Positions 27,156 to 36,143 of a DNA stretch of 64,000 nt are shown here, in pieces. Position 1 is the first letter of the stretch. Every line of letters starts with the position of its first letter. The DNA is from Accumulibacter jenkinsii (lineage in GTDB: Bacteria; Pseudomonadota; Gammaproteobacteria; Burkholderiales; Rhodocyclaceae). The translations under genes and the position numbers were made by a program. The stretch is taken from contig JAZKUF010000001.1 in assembly GCA_036625225.1 (NCBI GenBank), positions 1,736,001 to 1,800,000 on the forward strand. The letters are read 5' to 3'. Below the pieces are notes generated by a model that searched no databases, was not told the origin of the DNA, and saw nothing but the letters and a program-made list of their open reading frames with translations.

Positions 27156-27798
27156 GATCGGCGCCCTCCTCATCGGCATCCTCCGGCTCGGCTTCCTCCG
27201 GGGCAGCCACCACCGGGATAGCGACTACCGGGGCAGCGACGACCGGGATAGCGGGCCGGGATTTCTTGCCCCTCTTGACCGGCACCTCCTTGACCGGCAC
27301 CTCCTTGACCGGCACCTCTTTCACCGGCTTTTCTGCCGCCATCGCCGGGGCAACGGGTAGCACCTCAGCCTTCTTCGCGTCCGGCAACGCGAACGCTTCA
27401 CCGGCTTCCTTCAGCATGCCCTTCTTCCAGTCATCCCAATTCCGACCCATGACATGCTGATGAGAGGCGTCCGGGGCCGGCCGCAGCAGACCCTCACGGC
27501 GCAGGGCAGCGACCAGGAAGCCGGCGTTATTGACCGAGCGTCCGACGAAGGCATCCTTGAAGGTTTTGGCCGGAATCGGTTGATCCGTCTTGACACCCTT
27601 CAGACATCCCTGGACGCGACTGAACGGGACGACTTCCCGACTGAAGTAGCCGCCGCCATCGTTGGCGAGCAGGCAGAAGAAGGCGTCCGTGGCATCGACA
27701 TCCTTCAGCACGGCGTAAATGATGCCGCCTTGCGCATACAAGCTGGTTTTGGGGGCCGTCAGGGTTTTGATGCGCAAGTACTGGCGGGCAGTATTCAT
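27139..27798 (-). CDS. Hypothetical protein with VPVKE repeats
   Basis: 219 residues from the ATG at 27798, which follows AAAGGAAA. Residues 1-140 are a globular domain (RIKTLTAPKTSLYAQGGIIYAVLKD, later WDDWKKGMLKEAGEAF). The rest is low complexity: about four VPVKE units coded by 15-bp repeats, then a proline/valine-rich and acidic tail. Unknown function; the tail suggests a flexible linker or surface for partners. It is the first gene of the minus-strand operon. Confidence 0.65.
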   Translation of the reverse strand: MNTARQYLRIKTLTAPKTSLYAQGGIIYAVLKDVDATDAFFCLLANDGGGYFSREVVPFSRVQGCLKGVKTDQPIPAKTFKDAFVGRSVNNAGFLVAALRREGLLRPAPDASHQHVMGRNWDDWKKGMLKEAGEAFALPDAKKAEVLPVAPAMAAEKPVKEVPVKEVPVKEVPVKRGKKSRPAIPVVAAPVVAIPVVAAPEEAEPEDADEEGADHACSA

Positions 27799-28258
27799 GG
27801 GGATTTCCTTTCTCGAAAGAGCAAAAAGCGAAAGGGCCTTGATCAAGATGACCAAGGCCCTTTCAAATGGGTACGGCGTTTTCAGTTTATTGAGCCCATA
27901 ACGCCGCCAAAGGCTCTTCTGGTTTTATTCAGCGTCTCATTCGGATGCGTAGCTCAATATCCACTTGTCGCGGGAATCGGACGGGCATGTAACGCCAAAG
28001 GCTTGTGTTCGACATGGAGACTCCAGTAGGTCACGGGGGGGTCCTGTGCCCGAAACCGAGCCAGGTTGATCGATCGTTGATCATTAAAACAATATATCCC
28101 CCAGGGTCGGTTCATTACGGTTTTGTCGGGTAATGGGCAGGCGCTCTGGACACGGGGTGGGGTCACCCGGGATCAGCCACGGGAAAGCGCCCATTATTAC
28201 CCCCGTCGGCCCGAACAAAGGAGTAGGGATTCCCCCCTGATACCCAAAGGATACCACC
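27799..28258. promoter_or_regulatory. Divergent intergenic region with a strong hairpin
   Basis: 460 bases between the minus-strand operon and the AlpA-like gene. A perfect 12-bp inverted repeat, GAAAGGGCCTTG and CAAGGCCCTTTC (27830-27841 and 27853-27864), lies in the leader of the minus-strand operon and could attenuate it or bind a repressor. No gene supported. Confidence 0.6.
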
Positions 28259-28480
28259 ATGCAAATCAACACCACCCTTCACCCCACGAGCTGGCTGGCC
28301 AAGAAACTGGGGCTCTCCATCTCGACGATTGAGCGTCTGCGCGCTCAAGGTTCGCCTGACCTTCCCCCGCACCTGACAATCGGCGCCAGCATTCGTTATG
28401 CGGATTTCGATGTGGAAGCCTGGATCGAAGAACGTCTGAAGGCCAGCAGGATGAACACCCCTGAAATGGGGATGGCGTGA
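28259..28480 (+). CDS. AlpA-like HTH regulator or excisionase
   Basis: 73 residues: SWLAKKLGLSISTIERLRAQGSPDLPPHLTIGASIRYADFDVEAWIEERL. This is the winged helix of MerR/AlpA-type excisionases, including the terminal IRY...DVEAWI motif. Such proteins switch on integrase genes and bend DNA for excision. AAGGAT precedes the ATG. Its stop overlaps the next start (ATGA). Confidence 0.88.
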   Translation: MQINTTLHPTSWLAKKLGLSISTIERLRAQGSPDLPPHLTIGASIRYADFDVEAWIEERLKASRMNTPEMGMA

Positions 28481-29034
28481 TGAGAGTCATCCCTGCGTTC
28501 AACCTGGCCGACTACGCGATTGATGAGGAAATTGAAGTTCAGGATTCCATCCCGGTCTTCGTCACCAAACAGCGCTTCCGCATCCACCCGGATATACGTC
28601 GGGTGATCCGCGTCTACCTGAGTCGGCTCGACGACAAGAACTGGTGGCTGGTCAAGAACAGCGTCAAGAAGGCAACAAAAATCCCGAAGCTTTGGCTGGC
28701 CGACTTGCACCACGGCGTTCTGGAGGATGGCACCAATTTCATCCTGCCATTGACGCATCCGCACCACGGGTACAATGGCTATCATGATTCGCTCAAGACG
28801 GCCATTGAGAAGGCTCGGAGCGTTTGGTGCCGGGTGGTCACCAACACCACAGAGCGCGACTACAATATTCTGATCAGCCGCAATAACCGGTCAGAACCCG
28901 TTTGGCTGGACGGTCCATGGTCAGACTTCATTGAAGTGGCCTTCCAGGACTACACCATCAACACGATCGAACAAGCGGCTACCCTCTCCCCATCGTCCCG
29001 CAGGCACAACCTTCCAGAGGAGTTCATCCTCTGA
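28480..29034 (+). CDS. Hypothetical protein co-translated with the AlpA-like gene
   Basis: 184 residues. Mostly charged and aromatic (KNWWLVKNSVKKATKIPKLWLADLHHGV; HPHHGYNGYHDS). No family recognised. Overlap with the AlpA-like gene argues that it works in the same process, possibly excision or replication of the element. Confidence 0.65.
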   Translation: MRVIPAFNLADYAIDEEIEVQDSIPVFVTKQRFRIHPDIRRVIRVYLSRLDDKNWWLVKNSVKKATKIPKLWLADLHHGVLEDGTNFILPLTHPHHGYNGYHDSLKTAIEKARSVWCRVVTNTTERDYNILISRNNRSEPVWLDGPWSDFIEVAFQDYTINTIEQAATLSPSSRRHNLPEEFIL

Positions 29035-29446
29035 CAGCTACCCAATCGGTACCTGCTGAACATCCAAATCCTGATCGCGTTAAAGAATGCTTCTACCCTT
29101 GGAAAGGGTAGAGGCATTCTGTTTGCAAATGGGAATCAGGGTTCCCGCGTGGGTTTTTTATTATGTGAAGCATGGCCGAAGGCAGTGCAATGACTTATAC
29201 AACTGCTGTCGGGGGCGACAGCTTTACGGCTTAATAGACAGTGCGACTGTGGGGAACAGGTCGCCTTGATGGTAGATGGTTGTGGGAACGTGACGAGTCC
29301 AGGCACCTTCGCAAGAGGACCGGGAAGCCCCCGTAGAAGGCGATGGTTGCAGCTGCCTTCAGCTTTCAGGGTGGAATGTCTGACTCGCCGACCAGTAAAA
29401 ATCCCCACAACCCGACGGGGTGATAATCATGTGGATCGGAATGAAG
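29035..29446. other. Non-coding stretch with one copy of a diverged 85-bp repeat
   Basis: 412 bases with no convincing gene. Positions 29290-29374 resemble 30312-30397 (about 70 percent by eye, starting TGACGAGT.CAGGCACCTT and ending GCTTTCAGG.TGG). This may be decayed element sequence or a non-coding RNA. Confidence 0.5.
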
Positions 29447-29860
29447 TCATCCGCGTAGAAGCCGGAGATCAGGTCGCAGGATGTTGATATCGTCGGCGTC
29501 AACTCCACCGGAGGGAGGAATGAGCGTGTAATCGATCGGCCTGTCGAGCGGGTGCCCAGTCGGCAACAGTCCAGCCAGCATGAGCGTGGTGCGAATACGC
29601 TCGACCATCTCCACTACGATACGGTCCCGGACCGGTGAGACAGCCCGCTCGACAACCAGCATCTGGTAAATGGTGGCAATCCTCTGCCCGTATTCGGGGT
29701 CGGCCTTAGCTTCATCGGCGAGTTCTGAAACCGGTAAATTCAGCGCTTCGAGGGCCAGTTCGAGCGTCCAGATTGACCACAGCAGAGAGGTGCGGCAGTT
29801 ATCAATCTTCAGATCGGAGAGCGCTTCACTGTCGTGATGCTTCAAGGTTCGTGGTGACAT
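29447..29860 (-). CDS. Hypothetical helical protein
   Basis: 137 residues from the ATG at 29860 (CTGGAG upstream at good spacing; a longer frame to 29941 lacks this). Helical and acidic (SLLWSIWTLELALEALNLPVSELADEA; IATIYQMLVVERAV). No family recognised. It stands between the two copies of the diverged 85-bp repeat. Confidence 0.6.
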   Translation of the reverse strand: MSPRTLKHHDSEALSDLKIDNCRTSLLWSIWTLELALEALNLPVSELADEAKADPEYGQRIATIYQMLVVERAVSPVRDRIVVEMVERIRTTLMLAGLLPTGHPLDRPIDYTLIPPSGGVDADDINILRPDLRLLRG

Positions 29861-30388
29861 AACATACTCCAGAGAGGTAGATGGGAGGACCCGTGGGGAT
29901 CGAGATCGCTCACGGATGATGGTGATCGTCAGGCGCGGCACACGACCCAGACGGGTTAATGCGTTGTTCCAGGGAGTTGGGGCTGGCCGAAGGCATTCAG
30001 GGGCACCTCTGCCTCAAAGGAAGGCGACAGAGTGCGCCCGCACAGACGGACCTACATGGCGACGACTGGAGGTGCCTGATGGTCGTCTGGACCAGGATTG
30101 AAGGGCTTATCGACCGGGCAGCTTGGCCGCATGGGCAAGCCACGGGAAATTGACCTGACAGTTCGCTTCAGGGCAGACGATCAGACGGTGGTCATTCTCG
30201 ATAGGCTCGACCCTGGGCATGACCGGTGATGAACATATCGGTTTGTTACCGGGAGTTGGGGCAGACCGCATCAACTGGCGGCGGCTGAAAGCGGCTTAAA
30301 GGCGTGGGATCATGACGAGTTCAGGCACCTTCCCGAGATGGCTGGACGAAGCCACCGAGAGGGCTATGGAAGCAGCTGCAACCCGCTT
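29861..30388. other. Non-coding stretch with second copy of the diverged repeat
   Basis: 528 bases. It holds the second copy (30312-30397, running slightly into the end of the restriction gene) and two copies of GGGAGTTGGGGC (29973 and 30251). A 32-codon frame beginning MGKPREIDLTVRF (near 30132) is too weak to call. Confidence 0.45.
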
Positions 30389-32929
30389 TCAGGCTGGAGA
30401 GGGTGCCGCATCATCTTCACCCCAGACACGTGCAAGGGTGGCTTGGATCTTTTCCTCGAAGCGGGTGATCAGTTCACGATTGGCGGCAACGAGAGCTTGC
30501 TCAGCTTCGATCTCGGCGACGATAGCTTGCTGCGTGGCGAGGGGCGGTAGTGCGAATTGAACGCTAGAGAGAATACCTTGGTTCAAATTCATCATCGTAA
30601 CGCCGACGGCTTTCTCTTCGAAATAGGTCTTAACCTTTTCGGAGGAGATTTGAAAGAAAGCGAAACGCACATCGCATTTTGCTTTAAGCCTAATCACGAA
30701 GCTTCCCGTACCACAAATCGAACCATCAAACTCAGAATTGATAACGGCACACCGCCCCATCTCGCCACGCCTGCCGATAACAATATCGTTCTCGCGCACG
30801 GTGAATTCCTTCAGGCGCTCCCTCGTGTCTAACGACACTGTCTTCGTATCATCTTTGATGATAGACCCATCGACGATATTCTGAGGATTGATAACCGGTA
30901 TGCCATTAAGGATATAGTCACTACGGTGAAGCGAACTCCCAAACGGGCCAGTGAAAATTGATTCGCAAACATCTCCGAGATCCACAGTAGGCCAGTCAGG
31001 GCGGATCGGTATATTAGGGCGATAGCTATCAAGAACAGCGCGAGCACCGTTGATAACCTTCTGGTAGCCCTCGATCTCCGCCACGATCTCCTTCTGCACT
31101 TCCAGCGGGGGCAAGGGAATCTGAAACCTATAAAGCAACGCAGAGCTAAGGTTGTTAATGCTGGCCCCTGCGATTTGCTCGCGCAGAAAATTATTGAAAT
31201 GGCCAGTCGTGAGATGCTGAAGCAAGTAGCCAGAGAGCAATCGATTATAATTGACGCGAATAGCGCCCATAAAACCACCAAAGTAGAACTCAGTGTCATC
31301 CTTGATGAGAGCTACTTTGCCGATGTGATCCTTACTGCCGCTTGCCAAGCATATGAAAATATCATTACGCCTGAGCCTTTTCTCCTCCGAAAAGTGAAGT
31401 CTTGCAGAAACTTGCTTGACGTCACGTAAATCTAGGGTCGATCTATCTTTGTTAATGTTATTCGCACGCAGAACCTTTAGACCGCCTTCAGGAACCTCAT
31501 CCTCCTTTGCAAAGACAACACCTCTTACAAGTTCGCAAACTTCTCCCAGACCAACAGCAGGGAACGAGGACGTTCTTACCACCCCCTCACGATACCGTTC
31601 CCCGCTAAGGTTGAAATCGCCGCTCACAGCAATTTTGCCCTTTGACACAATCAGCCCGAGCGTCGGCTGTAGCTCGTCGGTTGGCAGCCCACTGCGCAAG
31701 GCATCAAGGTATCCAGCCAGCTCCTCCTTCACCAGCGTGAGTTCTTCACCCACATTGGCGCGGCGCTGGGCTCCAAGGCCGAAACCATCGTTCTCAACCT
31801 TGAAGAAGGCAACGCTGTCACTTTGTTTGGCAAGCGATCTATCAAGGATCAGGATCGACGTTTTGACACCAGAGTATGGGTTGAAAACACCCGCTGGCAG
31901 CGAGACCACCGCGACCAGCGAATTCTCCACCAGCATCTTCCGCAGTTCTTTGTAGGCGCCCTGACTCTGGAAGATGATGCCTTCGGGCACGATGATGCCG
32001 GCGCGGCCGGTCGGCGTGAGGTGTTCAGCGATGTAATCGACAAACAGCACTTCGCTACGCTTGGCCTGAATGGAGAAGCGCTTGTGGGGCTTGATCCCGC
32101 CCTTTGGCGACATGAACGGCGGATTGGCCAGGATCACGTCGGCAAATTCGTTCCAGCGCTCTTCAGAGGTCAGCGTGTCGTATTCGAAGATGTGCGGGTC
32201 GCTAAAGCCGTGCAGGTACAGATTGACCAGCGACAGGCGCACCATGTCCGGTGAGATGTCGTAGCCATGAAAGTTTTTGGCGAGGCGACCCTTTTCGTCC
32301 GGGGTCAGCGTGTTGGCCTTCTGGGCGTCGGTATTGGCGCGCAGAATGTGCTTGTAAGCCGAGATCAGGAAGCCGGCCGTGCCACACGCCGGGTCAAGAA
32401 TGACCTCACCCTTCTTGGGCGCCACCACTTCGACGATGAAATCGATGATGTGACGCGGGGTACGAAACTGGCCGGCATCACCCTGCGAACCGAGAACGGA
32501 GAGCAGATACTCGAAGGCATCGCCAAGGCGTTCGGAATGGTCGTAGCTGAACTCGTCGATGATCTTGAGGAAACTCTTGAGCGTTTCCGGATCGCGATAC
32601 GGCAGGTAGGCGTTCTTGAAGATCTCGCGGAACAGCGCCGGCATACCGGGGTTCCGCGGCATGGTGGTGATGCCCTCACCGTACAAGCCGATCAGTTCAT
32701 GCCCGCCAATACCCGGGCTCATCAGTTTGGCCCAGCCATAGCGGGCGAAGTCGCCGGTGAAGAATTTGCGCTTGCCGCCCAGTTCTTCCGCTTCGGCGTC
32801 CATGTCGTCCATGAACTTGTAGATCAGGGCGATGGTGATCTGTTCGACTTGCGATTTTGGGTCTGGTACTTTGCCGACGAGAATATCGCGGGCGGTATCG
32901 ATGCGGCGTTTGGTGTCGGTGTCGAGCAT
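30389..32929 (-). CDS. hsdM: Type I restriction-modification HsdM-HsdS fusion
   Basis: 846 residues. Residues 1-~450 are HsdM: the helical N-domain, AdoMet motif DPACGTAGF (179-187) and catalytic NPPF (269-272) for adenine-N6 methylation. From ~470 the protein is HsdS-like, with two target-recognition domains separated by the conserved helix (PLPPLEVQKEIVAEIEGYQKVI and again ALPPLATQQAIVAEIEAEQALV). Methylation and specificity are thus in one chain, unlike the standard three-gene type I set. It follows hsdR on the same strand by eight bases. Confidence 0.93.
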   Translation of the reverse strand: MLDTDTKRRIDTARDILVGKVPDPKSQVEQITIALIYKFMDDMDAEAEELGGKRKFFTGDFARYGWAKLMSPGIGGHELIGLYGEGITTMPRNPGMPALFREIFKNAYLPYRDPETLKSFLKIIDEFSYDHSERLGDAFEYLLSVLGSQGDAGQFRTPRHIIDFIVEVVAPKKGEVILDPACGTAGFLISAYKHILRANTDAQKANTLTPDEKGRLAKNFHGYDISPDMVRLSLVNLYLHGFSDPHIFEYDTLTSEERWNEFADVILANPPFMSPKGGIKPHKRFSIQAKRSEVLFVDYIAEHLTPTGRAGIIVPEGIIFQSQGAYKELRKMLVENSLVAVVSLPAGVFNPYSGVKTSILILDRSLAKQSDSVAFFKVENDGFGLGAQRRANVGEELTLVKEELAGYLDALRSGLPTDELQPTLGLIVSKGKIAVSGDFNLSGERYREGVVRTSSFPAVGLGEVCELVRGVVFAKEDEVPEGGLKVLRANNINKDRSTLDLRDVKQVSARLHFSEEKRLRRNDIFICLASGSKDHIGKVALIKDDTEFYFGGFMGAIRVNYNRLLSGYLLQHLTTGHFNNFLREQIAGASINNLSSALLYRFQIPLPPLEVQKEIVAEIEGYQKVINGARAVLDSYRPNIPIRPDWPTVDLGDVCESIFTGPFGSSLHRSDYILNGIPVINPQNIVDGSIIKDDTKTVSLDTRERLKEFTVRENDIVIGRRGEMGRCAVINSEFDGSICGTGSFVIRLKAKCDVRFAFFQISSEKVKTYFEEKAVGVTMMNLNQGILSSVQFALPPLATQQAIVAEIEAEQALVAANRELITRFEEKIQATLARVWGEDDAAPSPA

Positions 32930-32937
32930 GAAAACCT

Positions 32938-35469
32938 TTAGGCGGCGAATTGATTCAAGGGTACATAATCCTTGATGTAATTGGGGATGAGCTGCCGATA
33001 CGACTCGGGTACCGCTCTGAAATCACGGGTTGAGAAGGTCGGGTTGGTGGCCAGGTCGGTGTAGTGTCCGGTCTCGATAATGTGGCGAATCTGGTCGCTG
33101 GTGGCGTAGGCCTTGAAGTAGTTCTTGAGTGCGGGGAGCGTTTCAGCTTCGGAAGGCTTGTAGTCGGCAACAAACTTGGAGAACTCCTCTTCAAGCAGTT
33201 CATCCTTTGATTTGAAGCGCGGGATCAGGCCGAAGATTTTCTCTAGTATCTCGCGCAGGCTGAGACGGCGATCCACCGCCGCCGCTTTGCGCAGCTTGTC
33301 CAGGGTGTAGAACTCGTTGGGCTGGTCAAACACCTCATGATTGACGTAATCGATCACCTGGTCCCACCGGCCAGCCTCAACCGCCGCGACGATGGGGGCA
33401 TTCTTGCGCAGGGTGTCTTCGAACTTCTCGTAGAACATGCGATCGATCTTCATGCCCTCGCAGCCGATGACTTCCTGCTGGATGCTGGAAATGATGTCCG
33501 TGCCAAGGTGCTCATAGGTTTCACACCGGACATCGCTGCCACCGCCGCCCTTCTCTCCTGCCTCACCTTTCGACTTCGGCAACTCAAGAATCTCGTCGTA
33601 GTTGAATTCTTCCTCGAAGTATTCGCAGTTGGCGAAGAAGTCGAACAGCTTGTAGGTGGTTTTATAGGGTGCCTTGACGACTTCCTTATGATCTTCATCG
33701 AAGAGCTGTTCGAGGAAGTTGTGCTTGCGGGTGCCACGCCCTTTGATCTGTATGAAGTCGGTGGGTGAGAAAATCGGCCGAAACAGGCCCAGATTGAGCA
33801 GGTCGGGGCAATCGTAGCCGGTAGTCATCATGCCGACGGTCACGCAGATGCGGGCTTTGCTGGTCTTGTATGCGGGCAGGAAGTTGGCCGAGCCGAGCAG
33901 GTTGTTGTTGGTGAAGTTGATGGTGAGTTGCTGCGCATCGGCAATCTGCGACGTGACCTGAACGGCAAAGTCCGACTGATATTTGCCGGGGAACATCTTG
34001 TCGGCCATCAGATTCAGAATCTGGGCGAGCTTGCCGGCATGGTTCTGGCTGACGGCGAAGATGATCGATTTGCCGATCTCGCCGCTGACCGGGTCGCGGT
34101 GTGCATGCTCCAGAAACGTCTTGCAGAGAAGCTGGTTAGTGGCATCGGAAAAGAATCGCTTCTCGAATTCCCGCTGCTTGAAGCTTTCCTTCTGGTCTTC
34201 GCCCTGATCGTCCTTGAAGTCAACGACAAAGCCCTCCTCCGAGAGAAGCTGGGTTGTGATCTCGCTGCGCGCGTCCACCACCGTTGGGTTGATGAGGAAG
34301 CCCTCCTTCACGCCATCGAGCAGGGAATAGCGGTACGTGGGCTGGCCGTCGTCGCAACCGAAGGTGCGGTAGGTATCGAGCAGCATGCGGCGCTCGTATT
34401 CACGCGGGTCCTTGCCCTTGGTCTTGTCGAACTTCTTGAGATAGTCGCGCGGCGTGGCGGTGAGACCAAGCTTGTAGCCGACAAAGTAGTCGAAGACGGC
34501 GCGGGCATTGCCGCCAATCGAACGGTGGGCTTCATCGGAGATGACCAGATCAAAGTCGGTGGGCGAGAAAATCTGCTGGTACTTATTGTTGAAGAGCAAT
34601 GACTGGACTGTCGTAACCACGATCTCGGCACGCTGCCAGTCGTCACGGCTCTCCTTGTAGATGACGGTCTTGTAATCATTGGCGAGAACCTTGCCGAACG
34701 CTTTCCGGGCCTGATCTTCAAGTTCCAGGCGATCGACCAGAAAGAGCACACGGCGGGCATTGCCGGTGCGCAGAAAGAGTTTGATGACAGCCGCGGACGT
34801 GAGCGTTTTGCCAGTGCCGGTGGCCATCTCGAACAGGAAGCGGTCTTTACCTTGCTCGATGGCCTTCTGCAACGCGTAGATGGCCTTGAGCTGGTAAATC
34901 CGCAGGAAGCGCAGGCCGTTGGCGTCGATGAAGCCCTGGCGTTCAGTCGGGCTCTTCCAGGCCGCTTCCGTGGCATAGCTGGGGCGCTGGGTGAGGACGA
35001 TGTACTCGTCGGCCACGATCTCTTCAATGAGGCGGTCAGAATTGGGTATGGTCTTCTGGTAGCCCATGACCGACGCAGGGGTCGGAAAGGTCGTGATCAG
35101 GTAGGGGTTGCCACGCTCAAGGTCCCAGAAGTAATGCAGGTTGCCATTGGAAAGGATGACGAAGCGGCAGTTCTGGGATTTGGCGTACTTGCGGGACTGC
35201 TCCTTGCCGATCAGCGGGCTTTTGCCTTCAGCCTTGGCTTCCAGAATGATGAAGGGGAAGCCCTTCTCGTTGAGCAGGAGAAAGTCGATGAACCCCTTGG
35301 TCACCTTCTCGAAGTCTTCACCCAGGGCGTCCAGATCGGTCGTCTTGATCGCGATACACGGTTCGAGGCGGATGTTGGCGGGCAAGCCCCCTTCCGCAAA
35401 GAACCGCCAGCCAGCGGATTCGAGCAGTTTGTTGATCTTGATCCGGGCGGTGGCTTCTTTGTTTGCCAT
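32938..35469 (-). CDS. hsdR: Type I restriction endonuclease HsdR
   Basis: 843 residues from the ATG at 35469 (MANKEATARIKINKLL); a longer frame adds implausible sequence. The N-terminus has the PD-(D/E)XK nuclease: GFIDFLLLNEKGFPFIILEAKAEGK. Then the SF2 translocase: Walker A ATGTGKT, VISDEAHRS and the GLTATP motif; then GRGTRKH (motif VI). The C-terminus is the HsdR helical domain binding the methylase core. It cuts unmodified DNA at a distance, driven by ATP. Confidence 0.94.
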   Translation of the reverse strand: MANKEATARIKINKLLESAGWRFFAEGGLPANIRLEPCIAIKTTDLDALGEDFEKVTKGFIDFLLLNEKGFPFIILEAKAEGKSPLIGKEQSRKYAKSQNCRFVILSNGNLHYFWDLERGNPYLITTFPTPASVMGYQKTIPNSDRLIEEIVADEYIVLTQRPSYATEAAWKSPTERQGFIDANGLRFLRIYQLKAIYALQKAIEQGKDRFLFEMATGTGKTLTSAAVIKLFLRTGNARRVLFLVDRLELEDQARKAFGKVLANDYKTVIYKESRDDWQRAEIVVTTVQSLLFNNKYQQIFSPTDFDLVISDEAHRSIGGNARAVFDYFVGYKLGLTATPRDYLKKFDKTKGKDPREYERRMLLDTYRTFGCDDGQPTYRYSLLDGVKEGFLINPTVVDARSEITTQLLSEEGFVVDFKDDQGEDQKESFKQREFEKRFFSDATNQLLCKTFLEHAHRDPVSGEIGKSIIFAVSQNHAGKLAQILNLMADKMFPGKYQSDFAVQVTSQIADAQQLTINFTNNNLLGSANFLPAYKTSKARICVTVGMMTTGYDCPDLLNLGLFRPIFSPTDFIQIKGRGTRKHNFLEQLFDEDHKEVVKAPYKTTYKLFDFFANCEYFEEEFNYDEILELPKSKGEAGEKGGGGSDVRCETYEHLGTDIISSIQQEVIGCEGMKIDRMFYEKFEDTLRKNAPIVAAVEAGRWDQVIDYVNHEVFDQPNEFYTLDKLRKAAAVDRRLSLREILEKIFGLIPRFKSKDELLEEEFSKFVADYKPSEAETLPALKNYFKAYATSDQIRHIIETGHYTDLATNPTFSTRDFRAVPESYRQLIPNYIKDYVPLNQFAA

Positions 35470-35706
35470 GTTGTTTTCCCAGTCACCACGCCGGGGAAAA
35501 GCACCAATACCCGTATGGCAAGTGGCACTTCTGATCTCCCCGATTGAACTTAACAAGGATACACCGATACCACCCCCTACAGATGGCCGCAGCGGGCTCC
35601 AGCGGCGATCAAGGGAGGGAGGGGTTGCCGCAGGCAAGGCGGCTGCTCCGGGGCGCAGGAGGGCGGAGCCACAACCAGAAATGGACCAGACGCCAGATCA
35701 GAACGC

Positions 35707-35732
35707 AAAAAGGCCAACCCGGAGGTTGGCCT
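35707..35732 (-). terminator. Element-borne terminator downstream of tRNA-Lys(CTT)
   Basis: Stem AGGCCAACC / GGTTGGCCT with a T run on the minus strand, about 26 bases past the tRNA 3' end. It lies inside the element and resembles the native hairpin at 18114-18140, also sharing the GGCCTAAGTC edge. It would end tRNA transcription and shield the element. Confidence 0.8.
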
Positions 35733-35758
35733 AAGTCTTTGCTTTTTCTGCGGTTTTG

Positions 35759-35806
35759 TGGTGGGGCGTCAGAGACTCGAACTCTGGACCTACGGATTAA
35801 GAGTCC
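35759..35806 (-). repeat. Right attachment repeat (48 bp)
   Basis: Same 48 bases as 18154-18201. It is the 3' portion of the intact tRNA-Lys(CTT), from CCA into the anticodon stem. The element thus restored the tRNA on integrating. Confidence 0.93.
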
Positions 35807-35834
35807 GCTGCTCTACCAACTGAGCTAACGCCCC
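35759..35834 (-). tRNA. tRNA-Lys (CTT anticodon)
   Basis: 76 bases with encoded CCA. The cloverleaf can be followed: acceptor GGGGCGT, D arm AGCTCAGTTGGTAGAGC, anticodon loop CTCTTAA, T arm GTTCGAGTC, then ACGCCCC and A-CCA. Anticodon CTT reads AAG lysine codons. It serves as integration site of the adjacent element. Confidence 0.97.
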
Positions 35835-35872
35835 GCGCGCCAGGCGCTGACTTCAGCGACGCGGATCCGGAT

Positions 35873-35948
35873 TGGTGGGTCGGGTGGGATTCGAACCCAC
35901 GACCAATGGATTAAAAGTCCACTGCTCTACCGACTGAGCTACCAACCC
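35873..35948 (-). tRNA. tRNA-Lys (TTT anticodon)
   Basis: 76 bases with CCA. Acceptor GGGTTGG, D arm AGCTCAGTCGGTAGAGC, anticodon loop CTTTTAA, T arm GGTTCGAATCC. It lies 38 bases upstream of the other lysine tRNA on the same strand, probably co-transcribed. Confidence 0.97.
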
Positions 35949-36072
35949 TGCAAAGCGGCGAAGTATAGGGAACGACCTGCGGACTGTCAACGCAACTGAA
36001 GTCTTTCGGGCCATTTCATCGTCATGGCCCACTGCCTGCCGCCCATTCCCCTTGCGAAGTCACCCGAACCCA

Positions 36073-36101
36073 CAAAAAAAAGGCGCCGCGAGGGCGCCTT
36101 T
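36073..36101 (-). terminator. amtB operon terminator
   Basis: Stem AAGGCGCC / GGCGCCTT followed on the minus strand by eight or nine T residues. It lies 40 bases past the amtB stop. Confidence 0.9.
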
Positions 36102-36143
36102 GAGGGGAGAGATCGTGAAAACAGGCGGCCTACCGAGGATCGA

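Larger units (their letters stand above)
18154..35806. mobile_element. Integrative element in tRNA-Lys(CTT), about 17.6 kb
   Basis: Bounded by 48-bp direct repeats, one of which completes a tRNA gene; this is the hallmark of integration by a tyrosine recombinase. Contents: a nested pipolin-like module (18352-24482), a P4-type integrase (24539-25744), five small genes of unknown function, an AlpA-like regulator, further unknowns, and a type I restriction-modification set next to the intact tRNA. No relaxase or conjugation genes are visible, so it is an integrative or mobilizable element rather than a self-transmissible one. Confidence 0.9.
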
